Counted from the stretch's first letter, positions 30,707 to 42,802 are shown. The stretch: DNA of 52,607 nucleotides from an uncultured Woeseiaceae bacterium (GCA_902517795.1 CABYDR010000005.1:1-52607); one strand, 5' to 3'. Notes: a model not told the origin generated them from the sequence alone. A program made the numbers and translations.

Positions 30707-31291
30707 TTACTTAGTTGATACGATATTTTTTTTAAAAAATGATCCATTTATTTCGGAAATTAATTCTAATTTATTTTCATTTAGAATTGCCAGCATTCCT
30801 TTCGCAGACAAGATATTGTTGTCTATTGTTATATCAACTTTTTTATCTGTTTTGACTGAATGAGTCCTGGGATCAATTTGAAGCTGATCTGTTTTTATAA
30901 CTGAAGACTCTGACATCTCATTCATGTCTGATGCACTCACATTTCCCTCAAGGATAAAATACTCGTCTGATTTATTTTTAGTAGCTGAATCTGATTTCAA
31001 TACCCACCTTATTTTTGATTGAGGCGAATAAGATATTGTCACATCATAAAATTTTATTACCTCACTGGATTCTTGTTCGACATAATCGGCATCCAGAGTG
31101 AAGAGATGCATTCCGGAACCATCAGTATTTATGATTTTAGTTGATTTCGAATAAAACCTGTTCTCTGCTTCTCGAACCATTTCTGTTGTAACGGGATTTT
31201 TAGATTCTATTTTTTCTTTAATTAGCCAAGTGCCTATTGCGATTAAAGCAATTGAAAAAAGCTTTAGATTGTGTTTCAAGTTTATTTTCAT
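30707..31291 (-). CDS. lptC: LPS export protein LptC
   Basis: 194 aa; N-terminal TM; position between lptA and kdsC. Confidence 0.82.
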   Translation of the reverse strand: MKINLKHNLKLFSIALIAIGTWLIKEKIESKNPVTTEMVREAENRFYSKSTKIINTDGSGMHLFTLDADYVEQESSEVIKFYDVTISYSPQSKIRWVLKSDSATKNKSDEYFILEGNVSASDMNEMSESSVIKTDQLQIDPRTHSVKTDKKVDITIDNNILSAKGMLAILNENKLELISEINGSFFKKNIVSTK

Positions 31292-31776
31292 TATTTATCT
31301 TTTGCATTGATAATAAGATCTGAAATCTCTCTAATAGCGCCATTTCCACCACCTTTATGTGTAGTGTAAAAAGCAGATTTTTTTATTTCATCTCTTGCAT
31401 TAGAGACAACAATTGGAAATCCAACAATATCTAATACATCTCTATCAGAAATATCATCACCAACGTATGCACATTCAGTTAGTTTAATTTGATAATCTTT
31501 TATCTTTTTTAAGAAGATCTCTTTTTTTTCTCTGTAACCAAGGAAATAATCGTTCACACCAAGCTCAATCATCCTTTTTTCTGCTGCCTTTGATTTTCTT
31601 CCGCTTATTACCAGTATCTTTATTCCAATTTCTAGAAGCTGCCTGATACCCTGGCCATCTTGTGTATGAAATGCTTTTGATTCCTCTCCATTTTCATTGA
31701 TATAAATCTTTCCATCGGTAAAAACACCATCGACATCAAAGCCGATTAACTTTATTTTTTTTAATTTGTCTTTCAT
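31291..31776 (-). CDS. kdsC: 3-deoxy-D-manno-octulosonate 8-phosphate phosphatase
   Basis: 161 aa; GFDVDGVFTDGKIYI, YVGDDISDRDVLDIVGFPIVVSNA. Confidence 0.95.
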   Translation of the reverse strand: MKDKLKKIKLIGFDVDGVFTDGKIYINENGEESKAFHTQDGQGIRQLLEIGIKILVISGRKSKAAEKRMIELGVNDYFLGYREKKEIFLKKIKDYQIKLTECAYVGDDISDRDVLDIVGFPIVVSNARDEIKKSAFYTTHKGGGNGAIREISDLIINAKDK

Positions 31777-31777
31777 G

Positions 31778-32773
31778 TCAAACAGACCTCACGATACCCG
31801 TTTGAAGTAAATCATGAATATTAAGGACTCCAATCAGCTTATCGTTTTTATCAATGATAATAAGTTGTGTTATTTTATGTTTTTTTAAGAGTCTCATTGC
31901 ATCAATTGCAAGCATATCTTGATCGCAGTGAATAAATTTTTTATTCATTACTTCTTTCATTTTTGTTTTATGAATATCTACTTTTTTGTCAAATGTTCGT
32001 CGAAGATCACCATCTGTATATATTCCCATTACAGTATTAATCTCATCCACAATCACTATCACACCAAGACTTTTTTCTGACATTACAACTACACCATCGC
32101 TAAGCAATTGATCAGGTCCTATTTTTGGCATCCGATCTCTTTGGTGCATAATGTCTCCAACTGTGAGAATTAGACGTTTACCCAAGGATCCACTTGGATG
32201 AGATATTGCAAAATCTTCGGACGAGAAATTACGCGATTCAATCAACGCTGCAGCTAAAGCGTCTCCAATAGATAATGTTGCTGTCGTACTAGCGGTTGGA
32301 GCTAGGTTAAGAGGGCAAGCCTCTCTGTCAATATTAATATGGATATGAATATCAGAGGCTTTTGCAAGAGTAGAATTTTCGTTGCCTGTTATAGAAATAA
32401 CATCAATATTTATTTTTTTTATTGATGGCAATAGGTCAAGAATTTCTTTTGTTTCACCTGAAAATGATATTGCGAGAATGACATCTGTTGCTGAAATCAT
32501 TCCCAAATCACCATGACTTGCATCAGTAGCATTTATATAAAAAGATGATGTTCCAGTACTTGAAAAAGTTGCAGAAATTTTTCTTGCAATGTGCCCTGAT
32601 TTACCAACACCAAGAGTAACTAATTTACCTTGGGTTTTTAGTATTAATTCACAAGCGTCACAAAAAGAATGATCTATTGAATTTGCGACGTCTCTGATTG
32701 CATCCGATTCAATATACATAACTTCCCTAGCGAGACTGAGAATTTCTTTTTTATCCATTTTTGTTTCTTTCAT
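31778..32773 (-). CDS. kdsD: D-arabinose-5-phosphate isomerase
   Basis: 331 aa; SIS domain (GVGKSGHIARKISATFSSTGT) plus CBS pair. Confidence 0.95.
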   Translation of the reverse strand: MKETKMDKKEILSLAREVMYIESDAIRDVANSIDHSFCDACELILKTQGKLVTLGVGKSGHIARKISATFSSTGTSSFYINATDASHGDLGMISATDVILAISFSGETKEILDLLPSIKKINIDVISITGNENSTLAKASDIHIHINIDREACPLNLAPTASTTATLSIGDALAAALIESRNFSSEDFAISHPSGSLGKRLILTVGDIMHQRDRMPKIGPDQLLSDGVVVMSEKSLGVIVIVDEINTVMGIYTDGDLRRTFDKKVDIHKTKMKEVMNKKFIHCDQDMLAIDAMRLLKKHKITQLIIIDKNDKLIGVLNIHDLLQTGIVRSV

Positions 32774-32793
32774 TCTTTAACAAGGATCATGAT

Positions 32794-33762
32794 TTAATTA
32801 TTAAGAATAATATATCCCATGTAAGCCAAAAAAGTTAATAATAGTAGAAAACCTTCAGTCTTTGAGATGACATCATTTTTTCTAAATGTTATAAAAAAGA
32901 TGACTAATGTGAGGGATAACATCAACATGAGATGTATATTAAAAATATCTTCTTGAAGATAAGCTGGGCTTATTGCTGTTCCTAGCCCAATCACAGCCAA
33001 TAAGTTAAAAATATTAGAGCCAATAATATTTCCTACAGCCAATCCATGCTGACCCTTCAATGCGCTTGTAATAGAAACACTGAGCTCCGGAAGGCTGGTT
33101 CCAATAGCAATTATCGTTATCCCAATGATGGCCTCAGATATTTTTAGAGATTGAGCTATATCTACTGCATATATAACCACCACATCAGCACCATAAAACA
33201 AAAGAAATAGGCCTATTAAGAGACAAAATATTGAATCAGAAACAGATAAAATAGATTGGGAAACTAAAGACTGATCACTTCTATATTTGTCATCAATATC
33301 AGCTTTATTTGCCATATCAATACTGTATTTTACTAACCATAACATAGTCAGAAAAAATCCAAATAATATAACAACACCTTCAATCCGAGAAATAACGTTG
33401 TCAAAAAATGGAATCATCATTAAAAATGAAATTATAAGAAGATTTCTGACCAATTTTTTTAAGACCGAAGACTTCATTGGAACAGACCTAACAATTGCCA
33501 TGGATCCTAAGACCAGTGCAATGTTTGCTGTATTAGATCCGATTGCATTACCAATAGCCAGATCTGATTCATCATTCATTGCAGCAACGAAAGAAACCAA
33601 TATCTCTGGTGCAGATGTTGCAAATGCAACAACGGTTAACCCGATAACGATAAGAGGGATTCTTGCTATTCTTGCTAGAGAAGTTGCGCCATCAACAAAA
33701 AAGTCAGATCCCTTTATTAATATAAATATACCAATTGATAATAAAAAAAGAGATGTGATCAT
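32794..33762 (-). CDS. yrbG: CaCA-family Na+/Ca2+ antiporter-like protein (YrbG)
   Basis: 322 aa; duplicated alpha repeats VVAFATSAPEILVS and IIAIGTSLPELSVS. Confidence 0.92.
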   Translation of the reverse strand: MITSLFLLSIGIFILIKGSDFFVDGATSLARIARIPLIVIGLTVVAFATSAPEILVSFVAAMNDESDLAIGNAIGSNTANIALVLGSMAIVRSVPMKSSVLKKLVRNLLIISFLMMIPFFDNVISRIEGVVILFGFFLTMLWLVKYSIDMANKADIDDKYRSDQSLVSQSILSVSDSIFCLLIGLFLLFYGADVVVIYAVDIAQSLKISEAIIGITIIAIGTSLPELSVSITSALKGQHGLAVGNIIGSNIFNLLAVIGLGTAISPAYLQEDIFNIHLMLMLSLTLVIFFITFRKNDVISKTEGFLLLLTFLAYMGYIILNN

Positions 33763-33900
33763 GAAATCTTGTATTATTGTTTTATAAGTATGTCAAATTT
33801 AACTCTCAGATCACTTATGATAACAAGATAAGAAATTATTTGTTTTTAATTAGAAAATTTTTTTTGTAAACAGCCGTTTAAAAATAAGGACAATTTAACA

Positions 33901-35399
<1,499 letters not shown>

Positions 35400-35607
35400 A
35401 ATAAGATCACTCTTGAAAAATTTTATCTGGCTAAATTTATGTTTCAAAGTGTATAATGTCGCTCAATATCCACTAAAAGTTTTATCATTTTTATTAAAAA
35501 ATAATCATTAAAATTTACATAAGAATATTCTTTATATGGGCTTGAAAGTCATCAATTTCATCTCAAGATAGAGTCTGATTATCAAATTATTTTTTTGAGG
35601 TACAAAA

Positions 35608-36192
35608 ATGTCAGAAACAATAGATCAGAATAAGCGACATTTCCTTGGAATGGCAACTGCTGCAACTGGTTTAGTGGGTGCTGGTTTTGCAGCAGTGCCA
35701 TTTTTATCCTCATTAAAACCCAGTGCCAGAGCTAGGGCACTTGGCGCTCCAGTTGAGGTACCTCTGGGCTCTCTAGAGCCAGGGGAAATGATTAAAGTAG
35801 TTTGGAGAGGAAAACTAGTTTATGTTCTGAGAAGAACTAGTGATATGTTGAAACGCCTCTCTGATGTTACCGATCTTTTGAGAGACCCTGATTCACTTGA
35901 GGCTGATATTCAGCCTGATTATACAGTTAATGAACATAGATCTTTGACCCCTGAATATTTAGTGGTAGAGGGATCTTGTACACATTTAGGATGTGCCCCT
36001 TTACCTCAATTTGAGGTTACACCTTCATCAGATTGGTTTGGTGGATTTTTTTGCCCATGCCATGGCTCAAAATTTGATCTGTCTGGTCGCGTCTATAAAG
36101 GCGTGCCCGCGCCAACAAACTTAAAAGTTCCGCCTTACAGTTTTTCTCAAACAAATGTTATTACCATAGGTATAGATCCAAGTGACACATAA
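35608..36192 (+). CDS. petA: Ubiquinol-cytochrome c reductase Rieske iron-sulfur subunit
   Basis: 194 aa; CTHLGCAP and CPCHGS cluster motifs. Confidence 0.97.
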   Translation: MSETIDQNKRHFLGMATAATGLVGAGFAAVPFLSSLKPSARARALGAPVEVPLGSLEPGEMIKVVWRGKLVYVLRRTSDMLKRLSDVTDLLRDPDSLEADIQPDYTVNEHRSLTPEYLVVEGSCTHLGCAPLPQFEVTPSSDWFGGFFCPCHGSKFDLSGRVYKGVPAPTNLKVPPYSFSQTNVITIGIDPSDT

Positions 36193-37430
36193 TGACTGAC
36201 AACACAAAAAAAATAGAGAACAATAGTAAACTTTTGGCATGGATTGATGAGAGGTTCCCATACTCTGAAACAATGAAGGAGCATATTACTGAGTACTATG
36301 CTTCAAAGAACTTTAACGTTTGGTATGTATTTGGAGTCCTTGCAATGGTTGTGTTGGTTATACAATTATTAACTGGCATTTTCCTTACAATGAATTATAA
36401 GCCATCTTCTGAGGAAGCTTTCTCATCAGTTGAATACATAATGCGAGATGTTGAGTGGGGGTGGCTAATTCGTTATATGCATTCAACAGGCGCCTCATTC
36501 TTCTTTATAGTTGTCTACCTTCATATGTTTCGTGCAATGTTATATGGATCCTATAAGAAACCAAGAGAATTGATATGGATAATAGGCATGCTTATTTTTC
36601 TTGTCTTGATGGCCGAAGCTTTTGCGGGCTACTTGCTTCCATGGGGTCAAATGTCATACTGGGGGGCCCAAGTTATAATTTCAATATTTGGTGCCATACC
36701 TTTTTTTGGTGAAGCTCTAGTGGAGATTATCAGAGGTGACTACTCCATATCTGACATTACATTAAACCGTTTTTTTGCATTGCATGTCATCGTTCTGCCA
36801 TTAGCACTTATCGCACTCATTTTTGTTCACATTGTTGCGCTTCATGAGGTTGGTTCAAACAATCCAGATGGCATAGAGATAAAAGATTATAAAAATGATC
36901 AAGGGATACCAATCGATGGAGTAGCCTTTCATCCTTATCATACAAGTAAGGATCTTGTGGCAATCATTGCTTTTTTAATGGTATTTTCATTGGTGGTGTT
37001 TTTTGCCCCAGATATGGGCGGATATTTCTTAGAATATGCAAATTTTGAAAAAGCAAATCCCTCCGCTACGCCAGAACATATCGCACCAGTATGGTACTTT
37101 ACTCCCTATTATGCCATTTTGAGAGCTGTGCCTGATAAGTTAGGAGGAGCTATAGCAATGGGATTATCGGTACTTCTCCCGTTATTTCTTCCTTGGCTTG
37201 ATAGATCAAAGGTTAAATCAATTCGGTATCGAGGCTGGATCTATAAATTCGCACTTACAACATTTGTAATCAGTTTTATATCATTGGGTGTTCTCGGCGT
37301 ACTCCCTGCTGATGGAATTTATGTGTCTATGGCCAGATTCTTCAGTATTCTCTATTTTGCCTTTTTCTTGTTGATGCCATATTTTTCTATGATAGACAAA
37401 ACTAAACCGGTTCCTGATAGGGTTACCTAA
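36192..37430 (+). CDS. petB: Cytochrome b subunit of bc1 complex
   Basis: 412 aa; LLPWGQMSYWGAQVI, PEHIAPVWYFTPYYAILRA; TAATG junction with petA. Confidence 0.97.
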   Translation: MTDNTKKIENNSKLLAWIDERFPYSETMKEHITEYYASKNFNVWYVFGVLAMVVLVIQLLTGIFLTMNYKPSSEEAFSSVEYIMRDVEWGWLIRYMHSTGASFFFIVVYLHMFRAMLYGSYKKPRELIWIIGMLIFLVLMAEAFAGYLLPWGQMSYWGAQVIISIFGAIPFFGEALVEIIRGDYSISDITLNRFFALHVIVLPLALIALIFVHIVALHEVGSNNPDGIEIKDYKNDQGIPIDGVAFHPYHTSKDLVAIIAFLMVFSLVVFFAPDMGGYFLEYANFEKANPSATPEHIAPVWYFTPYYAILRAVPDKLGGAIAMGLSVLLPLFLPWLDRSKVKSIRYRGWIYKFALTTFVISFISLGVLGVLPADGIYVSMARFFSILYFAFFLLMPYFSMIDKTKPVPDRVT

Positions 37431-37438
37431 TTTTTATT

Positions 37439-38152
37439 ATGAAATTAAGATTCTGCATATTAATTAGTGCTATTTTCTTTACTCCGGTTGGTGCAAGTGC
37501 AGCCGTGAAAAAACCATTAATGAGCGCAAATAATGACATATACGATATAGAATCTCTTCAAAGAGGTGCCAGAAACTTCATGAATTATTGTTCAGGTTGC
37601 CACTCAGCTGAATATATTCGATATGATGTTATAGGTGAAGATCTGGGTATTAGTCAATCTCAACTTAAAGAATATCTTATGTTCAATGCCCAACAAACCT
37701 TTGACACTATCAATGCTTCCATGACACCCGAGGATGCTTCTGGATGGTTTGGGCAGGCACCACCAGATCTCTCACTCGCCGCTCGAGCTAAGGGTACAGA
37801 CTATATTTATACTTTTCTGAAGAGCTTTTACTTGGATAACACCAGTCCAACTGGTGTTGATAATGTGGTTCTCGTTGGAACAAGTATGCCTAATGTTCTC
37901 TGGGAGTTACAGGGACATCAGAAATATTTGCAGAATGAAAATGAATTAAAGCTTGAAGTATATATTCCAGGTAAAATGAATGAAGAGGAATTTAATTCAT
38001 TTCTTAGGGATACATCTAACTTTCTTGAATACATCAGTGAGCCAGTAAAGATAAAACGACAAGCTCTTGGTGTAAAAGTATTATTCTTCCTCGCATTTTT
38101 TATGATACTTGCGTACTTCCTCAAGAAAGAAGTTTGGAAAGACATCAAGTGA
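37439..38152 (+). CDS. petC: Cytochrome c1
   Basis: 237 aa; CSGCHS haem site, C-terminal TM anchor. Confidence 0.95.
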   Translation: MKLRFCILISAIFFTPVGASAAVKKPLMSANNDIYDIESLQRGARNFMNYCSGCHSAEYIRYDVIGEDLGISQSQLKEYLMFNAQQTFDTINASMTPEDASGWFGQAPPDLSLAARAKGTDYIYTFLKSFYLDNTSPTGVDNVVLVGTSMPNVLWELQGHQKYLQNENELKLEVYIPGKMNEEEFNSFLRDTSNFLEYISEPVKIKRQALGVKVLFFLAFFMILAYFLKKEVWKDIK

Positions 38153-38204
38153 AGTTAATTCACGCTTTTTATTATAGTAGAGTTAAATTAAATAGAGGAT
38201 CAAT

Positions 38205-38834
38205 ATGTCAGTAATTGCAAATCGAAGATCAATAATGAATCTTTTTTCTGGACCGACCTGTATTCACAGTCATCGAACGCGAATAGTATTAGCAGAAAAA
38301 AATATAAATATTGATATAAAAAGTGTCAGAGGCCCTGAACTTCCTGAAGATTTGATCGATGTTAATCCATACCATAATCTTCCAACTTTAATAGATAGGG
38401 ATCTTGTTCTTTATGATTCTCGAGTGATCATTGAATATTTAGATGAAAGGTTTCCTCATCCACCTCTGATGCCTGTGGACCCCGTGATAAGAGCTCAGTT
38501 TAGGATGGCTCTGCATAGAATCGAAAGTGACTGGTACTCCTTGGTAGAAGATTTTTCATCAGAGAATGAGGCAAAACTCGCTACGAAGCCAAAAAAACTT
38601 CTCAAGGAAAGTATTCTTTCAGTAATTGATCTCTTTACCGTAAAAGACTATTTTATCAGTGATGATTTTTCTCTTGTTGACTGCACTATTGCTCCCATTC
38701 TCTGGCGACTCCCTATTTATGGTATAGACCTTGGTTCAGATTCAGCTTCAATTGAAAAATATATGGATAGAGTATTTGAACGTCCGTCTTTCCAGAACAG
38801 TTTAAGTGAATTAGAACAAGAAATTAGCTTATGA
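38205..38834 (+). CDS. sspA: Stringent starvation protein A (GST fold)
   Basis: 209 aa; LPTLIDRDLVLYDSRVIIEYLDERFPHPPLMP. Confidence 0.94.
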   Translation: MSVIANRRSIMNLFSGPTCIHSHRTRIVLAEKNINIDIKSVRGPELPEDLIDVNPYHNLPTLIDRDLVLYDSRVIIEYLDERFPHPPLMPVDPVIRAQFRMALHRIESDWYSLVEDFSSENEAKLATKPKKLLKESILSVIDLFTVKDYFISDDFSLVDCTIAPILWRLPIYGIDLGSDSASIEKYMDRVFERPSFQNSLSELEQEISL

Positions 38835-38857
38835 ACTTCTTGGTCAAATAAAGTTTC

Positions 38858-39253
38858 ATGGAAGAAAATACAACCTCAAAAAAACCTTATTTCATCAGAG
38901 CAATGTTTGAGTGGATAAGCGATAACGGTTATACGCCCCATTTATTGATCGATGCTTCCTTCGCAAATATAAATATCCCAAGAAAGTTTGTAGAAAATAA
39001 AAGAATTACATTAAATGTAAGTTCTTCTGCAATTAGAAATCTTATTATTGATTCTGACATTATCTCTTTTGATGCGAGATTTGATGGCAAATCTATGAGT
39101 GTTCAGTTTCCTTCTGAGGCGGTAATAAATATTTTTGCTAGAGAAACTGGCGAAGGCATGGCTTTTCCGTCTGAATCAGATCTTAAGAAGAAAGGGTTTA
39201 ATAAAAAAAACATACAGAAAGATAAAGTTTCACATTTGAAATTAGTAGAGTGA
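38858..39253 (+). CDS. sspB: Stringent starvation protein B (ClpXP adaptor)
   Basis: 131 aa; MFEWISDNGYTPHLLIDAS, RFDGKSMSVQFPSEAVINIFARETGEGM. Confidence 0.93.
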   Translation: MEENTTSKKPYFIRAMFEWISDNGYTPHLLIDASFANINIPRKFVENKRITLNVSSSAIRNLIIDSDIISFDARFDGKSMSVQFPSEAVINIFARETGEGMAFPSESDLKKKGFNKKNIQKDKVSHLKLVE

Positions 39254-39261
39254 AAACTTTG

Positions 39262-39290
39262 AATAAAAAAGCAGATAGTTTTATCTACTC
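39262..39290 (-). terminator. Weak AU-rich hairpin with U-tract at the lppC 3' end
   Basis: Minus strand: GAGTAGATAaaacTATCTGCTTTTTTATT; the lppC stop codon lies in the stem. Confidence 0.5.
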
Positions 39291-40538
39291 AGTCACTTCT
39301 GTTTTTCCGTCTATGACTTTTGCCCAGGCCAATCTTCTTCGTATTTTATTTTCACTGTCCATATATAATTGACCTGTAGCGCCGTTAAATTCTTTTAAGT
39401 AATTATTATTTTGTTTTGCAAGTTTTGATGTCAGAAAGTAAGCATCATATCCCATGGCATTCTGACGGCTTTGAATAGCATCACCTGGCCAGAATTTCAT
39501 TAGCTTGGAGGGAAGGTCCCTGAGCCAACTTTGCTGATCAATAACCCATGGAGCATCTGTGAAAATAACACCCTCAAGATCATCCATATTTTCTCTCAAG
39601 GAGAAAATATTCGATGTTGAGTAGATCGGAATAGGATCATCTCCAGATAAATGATAGTCTAACTGTGATGTAAGAAGTTTTGCATTTGTGATATCTGTAG
39701 CAAGTAAAAATATAAAATCAATATCTTGTCTTCGACGAGGCTCAAAAGCTATGAATTCACCTAAATTTGCAGACAGTCTCCTGTGTCGATTTTCACTATT
39801 ATTGATAATTAGTAGCTCTTTTAGTTCATCAGAGAAATCTTGATTGTTTGGATTATAAAATTGATCATCCAGAATCATCCCCCCCATTGATTCAAATGTG
39901 GATTTATAGACATCTCTTAAATCTCTACCCAGTTCATTGTTGGGCATTATGATGACACCTAGATTATTCCCATCACTTACAACTTTATTTGATGTTGAAA
40001 TAACTTCATCTAGTGATGACAGAGAAAATTGATACATACCAATTGTATAAACATCATTATTTTGATTGGAATTTAATGCAAGCACGGGAACATTGAATGC
40101 TATCTTTTCAGATAATTCGCTTACAGAATCCTGTAATAATGGACCAATAATAAACTCCGCTCCTTCGTTTACCGCCTGATCATATGCATCTTTCGCGTTA
40201 TCATATAACTGAGTATCATAGATATTGATTGATTGTATCTTTTGATTTGATCTCATAAGAGAATAATGCGCACTTAAAAATCCAATCAGAACAGACTCAC
40301 CTTCTCTTTTGTATTGCCCGCTTAAAGGTAATAAAAGAGCCACTCTATTTGGGAATTCATCGAGATCCAATGTAGGGGAAGATAAACTTGCATCACGCAT
40401 TTTTGGTAAAATGAATACTTCTGTTTGAATATTTTCAATGTTATTTATGTTCGATGGGGCACATCCTATAATAAGATAAGTCAAAAATATTAATCGGATT
40501 GTTGTTTTGATTTTTTTTTTCATACTTCTCGTATTCAT
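39285..40538 (-). CDS. LppC/LpoA-like penicillin-binding protein activator lipoprotein
   Basis: 417 aa; lipobox LIIGC; VALLLPLSGQYKREGESVLIGFL, FIIGPLLQDSV, QNAMGYDAYFL. Confidence 0.88.
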   Translation of the reverse strand: MNTRSMKKKIKTTIRLIFLTYLIIGCAPSNINNIENIQTEVFILPKMRDASLSSPTLDLDEFPNRVALLLPLSGQYKREGESVLIGFLSAHYSLMRSNQKIQSINIYDTQLYDNAKDAYDQAVNEGAEFIIGPLLQDSVSELSEKIAFNVPVLALNSNQNNDVYTIGMYQFSLSSLDEVISTSNKVVSDGNNLGVIIMPNNELGRDLRDVYKSTFESMGGMILDDQFYNPNNQDFSDELKELLIINNSENRHRRLSANLGEFIAFEPRRRQDIDFIFLLATDITNAKLLTSQLDYHLSGDDPIPIYSTSNIFSLRENMDDLEGVIFTDAPWVIDQQSWLRDLPSKLMKFWPGDAIQSRQNAMGYDAYFLTSKLAKQNNNYLKEFNGATGQLYMDSENKIRRRLAWAKVIDGKTEVTE

Positions 40539-40601
40539 ATTTTTTTATTAATGATAATTTATCTTAATATAAAAGAAAAAAATTATGTCGCAAATTCAAT
40601 C

Positions 40602-41462
40602 ATGAAAAATAATCACTCAAATATGGGCCAATTATTTATTGTAGCTACACCAATTGGAAATAGGGGTGATATCACGAATCGTGCTCTGGAGATATTATCA
40701 GAATGTGATTCAGTTGCAGCTGAAGATACTCGTAAGACAAATTCACTTTTAGCTTCCTATGGATTAAAAAAGCAAATATATTCTGTCCATGATAACAATG
40801 AGGAGCTGGCCTCTAAGAAAATTGTCAAAAAAATTATAAATGGCTATTCGATAGCTCTTGTATGTGACGCAGGAACACCATGTATAAGTGATCCAGGCTA
40901 TCGACTAATCAAATTAGCTCATGAGGAGGGAATTAAAACTTATCCAATTCCTGGTCCAACCTCAATAGTTGCCGCTCTGTCTGCTTCTGGTTTAGCGTCA
41001 GATCGATTTTGTTTTGAAGGATTCCTTCACTCTAAAAGTGAAAAAAGAAAGTCTAGATTAAAAAATTTAGCGCGTGAAACTAGGACTATTATTTTTCTTA
41101 TATCGGTGCATAAAATCGAAGAAAATATAAAAGACATTATTTCAGTCTTCGGGGGTCAACGACAATGTTTTCTCGCGAGAGAGATGACTAAACTTCATGA
41201 GCAATATATTAGAACTGACCTTAATCATTTATATATTTCCTTGAAAAAAGATGAAATAAAAAAGAAAGGAGAATTTGTTCTCGTGCTAGAAGGAGTCAAA
41301 GAGAAGAATGAAACACCAGATATATTACTAGCAAAAAAGATTTATGAGGAGCTCTCAGGAGTCTTATCTAATAATAAGTTAATAAATTTGATTATGAAAA
41401 TCACAGAACTAAAGCGAAATGACACTTACGAACTTTTATTGAACTTAAAAAGAAAGAAATAA
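40602..41462 (+). CDS. rsmI: 16S rRNA 2'-O-ribose C1402 methyltransferase (start at 40602 or 40623)
   Basis: MGQLFIVATPIGNRGDITNRALEIL, AAEDTRKTNSLL, VCDAGTPCISDPGYRLI; the 40551 track start looks over-extended. Confidence 0.93.
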   Translation: MKNNHSNMGQLFIVATPIGNRGDITNRALEILSECDSVAAEDTRKTNSLLASYGLKKQIYSVHDNNEELASKKIVKKIINGYSIALVCDAGTPCISDPGYRLIKLAHEEGIKTYPIPGPTSIVAALSASGLASDRFCFEGFLHSKSEKRKSRLKNLARETRTIIFLISVHKIEENIKDIISVFGGQRQCFLAREMTKLHEQYIRTDLNHLYISLKKDEIKKKGEFVLVLEGVKEKNETPDILLAKKIYEELSGVLSNNKLINLIMKITELKRNDTYELLLNLKRKK

Positions 41463-41641
41463 AAAATAGAGAATCCTCTTTGAGATATGCACTTCACTCA
41501 ATTACCAGGAGGCCCTCAAATGATGAAGATCAGATTGTTGATGTGATTGATTATTTATATAATTGTAATTATTTAATTACTCTATGGTTTTGAGTTTGGA
41601 TTAATAACTACTGTTCAATATCAAAAAAAAAGTTTAGATAA

Positions 41642-42313
41642 ATGATTCTAGAAGACCAAAATATACTAATCTCAACTGCAGCATTAATTGCATTTATCCA
41701 TACCATAATCGGACCAGATCACTATCTCGTTTTTGTAGCTCTCGGAAAAGCAAGGGATTGGAGCACATTAAAAACACTTAAATATACGACCATATGTTGT
41801 GTTGGCCATATATTGAGTTCAGTAATAATAGGATTTATAGGTATTTTCTTTGGAATTGAATTGGTCAAATTAGTCAATCTTGAAGAATTTCGTGGGCTGC
41901 TCTCGAGGTGGATGCTGTTATTTTTTGGTCTTATTTATTTTGTGTGGGGTTTAAGAAAAATAAGGATACATAAAAATAAAAAAAATCTTTCAGATAAGCA
42001 TAGCTATATCAACTCACAAAAAAAAGCATTCAATATAACGCCATGGGCACTATTTATAATCTTCGTTTTAGGTCCATGTGAGGCATTAATTCCATTATTA
42101 ATGTATCCAGCTATAGAGACAGATATGATGTTGGTCTTCCAGGTAGCACTCGTATTTGGAATTGTTACACTTGTTACGATGTTATTATCCGTTTTTTTGT
42201 TAGTGAGAAGTTTAAATATTTTTAAATTCAATTCTTTCGAAAAATATTCTCATGTAATTACAGGGGCATCCATCATGTTGTGCGCCATAGCAATAAATTT
42301 TGCAGGGTTATGA
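41642..42313 (+). CDS. NicO/UreH/TauE-SafE-like integral membrane transporter
   Basis: 223 aa; HTIIGPDHYLVFVALGKARDWS, CCVGHILSSVIIGFIG, LGPCEALIPLLMYPA; substrate not assignable. Confidence 0.7.
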   Translation: MILEDQNILISTAALIAFIHTIIGPDHYLVFVALGKARDWSTLKTLKYTTICCVGHILSSVIIGFIGIFFGIELVKLVNLEEFRGLLSRWMLLFFGLIYFVWGLRKIRIHKNKKNLSDKHSYINSQKKAFNITPWALFIIFVLGPCEALIPLLMYPAIETDMMLVFQVALVFGIVTLVTMLLSVFLLVRSLNIFKFNSFEKYSHVITGASIMLCAIAINFAGL

Positions 42314-42442
42314 GTAGTCAATTATGATGTTGATCTTATTTTTTGAATTATGGATGCTTGAATATTTGATATAAAGAATATACACAGTAATCAGACTGAA
42401 ATAACTGTATCTTTTAGAAAATTTTCAGTAATCTCTTTACTT

Positions 42443-42802
42443 AGAGTTGGCCTTGCAATCGCTGGTGATACTTATCACGAGAGGAAAGTCCGGGCTCCTT
42501 CGGAAAAAGTGCCAGGTAACACCTGGAGGGTGCGAACCCATGGATAGTGCAGCAGAAAATATACCGCCTAAGTACTCAAGTAACGGTAAGGTTGAAATGG
42601 TGCGGTAAGAGCGCACCGCATAAATGGTAACATTTATGGCTAGGAAAACCCCACTTGGAGCAAGACCAAATAGAGAAGTGCCTGATTAATTTCAGATCGT
42701 CGATTCCGAGCGAACTTCTGGGTAGGTTGCATGAGATAGTTGGTGACAACTATCCTAGATGAATGATTGTACTCGACAGAACCCGGCTTACGGCCAACTC
42801 TT
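42443..42802 (+). ncRNA. rnpB: RNase P RNA component (bacterial class A)
   Basis: 5' AGAGTTGGCC pairs with 3' GGCCAACTCT; conserved GAGAGGAAAGTCCGGGCTCC and ACAGAACCCGGCTTACGGCC; between rsmI and mraZ as in pseudomonads. Confidence 0.95.

Noticed and set aside
35429-35457. Promoter with TATAAT at 35452 upstream of petA
   Set aside because: Good -10-like hexamer but no credible -35 at suitable spacing (ggctaa); not strong enough to list.
41480-41593. 37-codon TTG-initiated frame after rsmI (LRYALHSITRRPSNDEDQIVDVIDYLYNCNYLITLWF)
   Set aside because: No ATG, no convincing ribosome site, no recognised family; possibly a gene remnant but not supportable from sequence alone.
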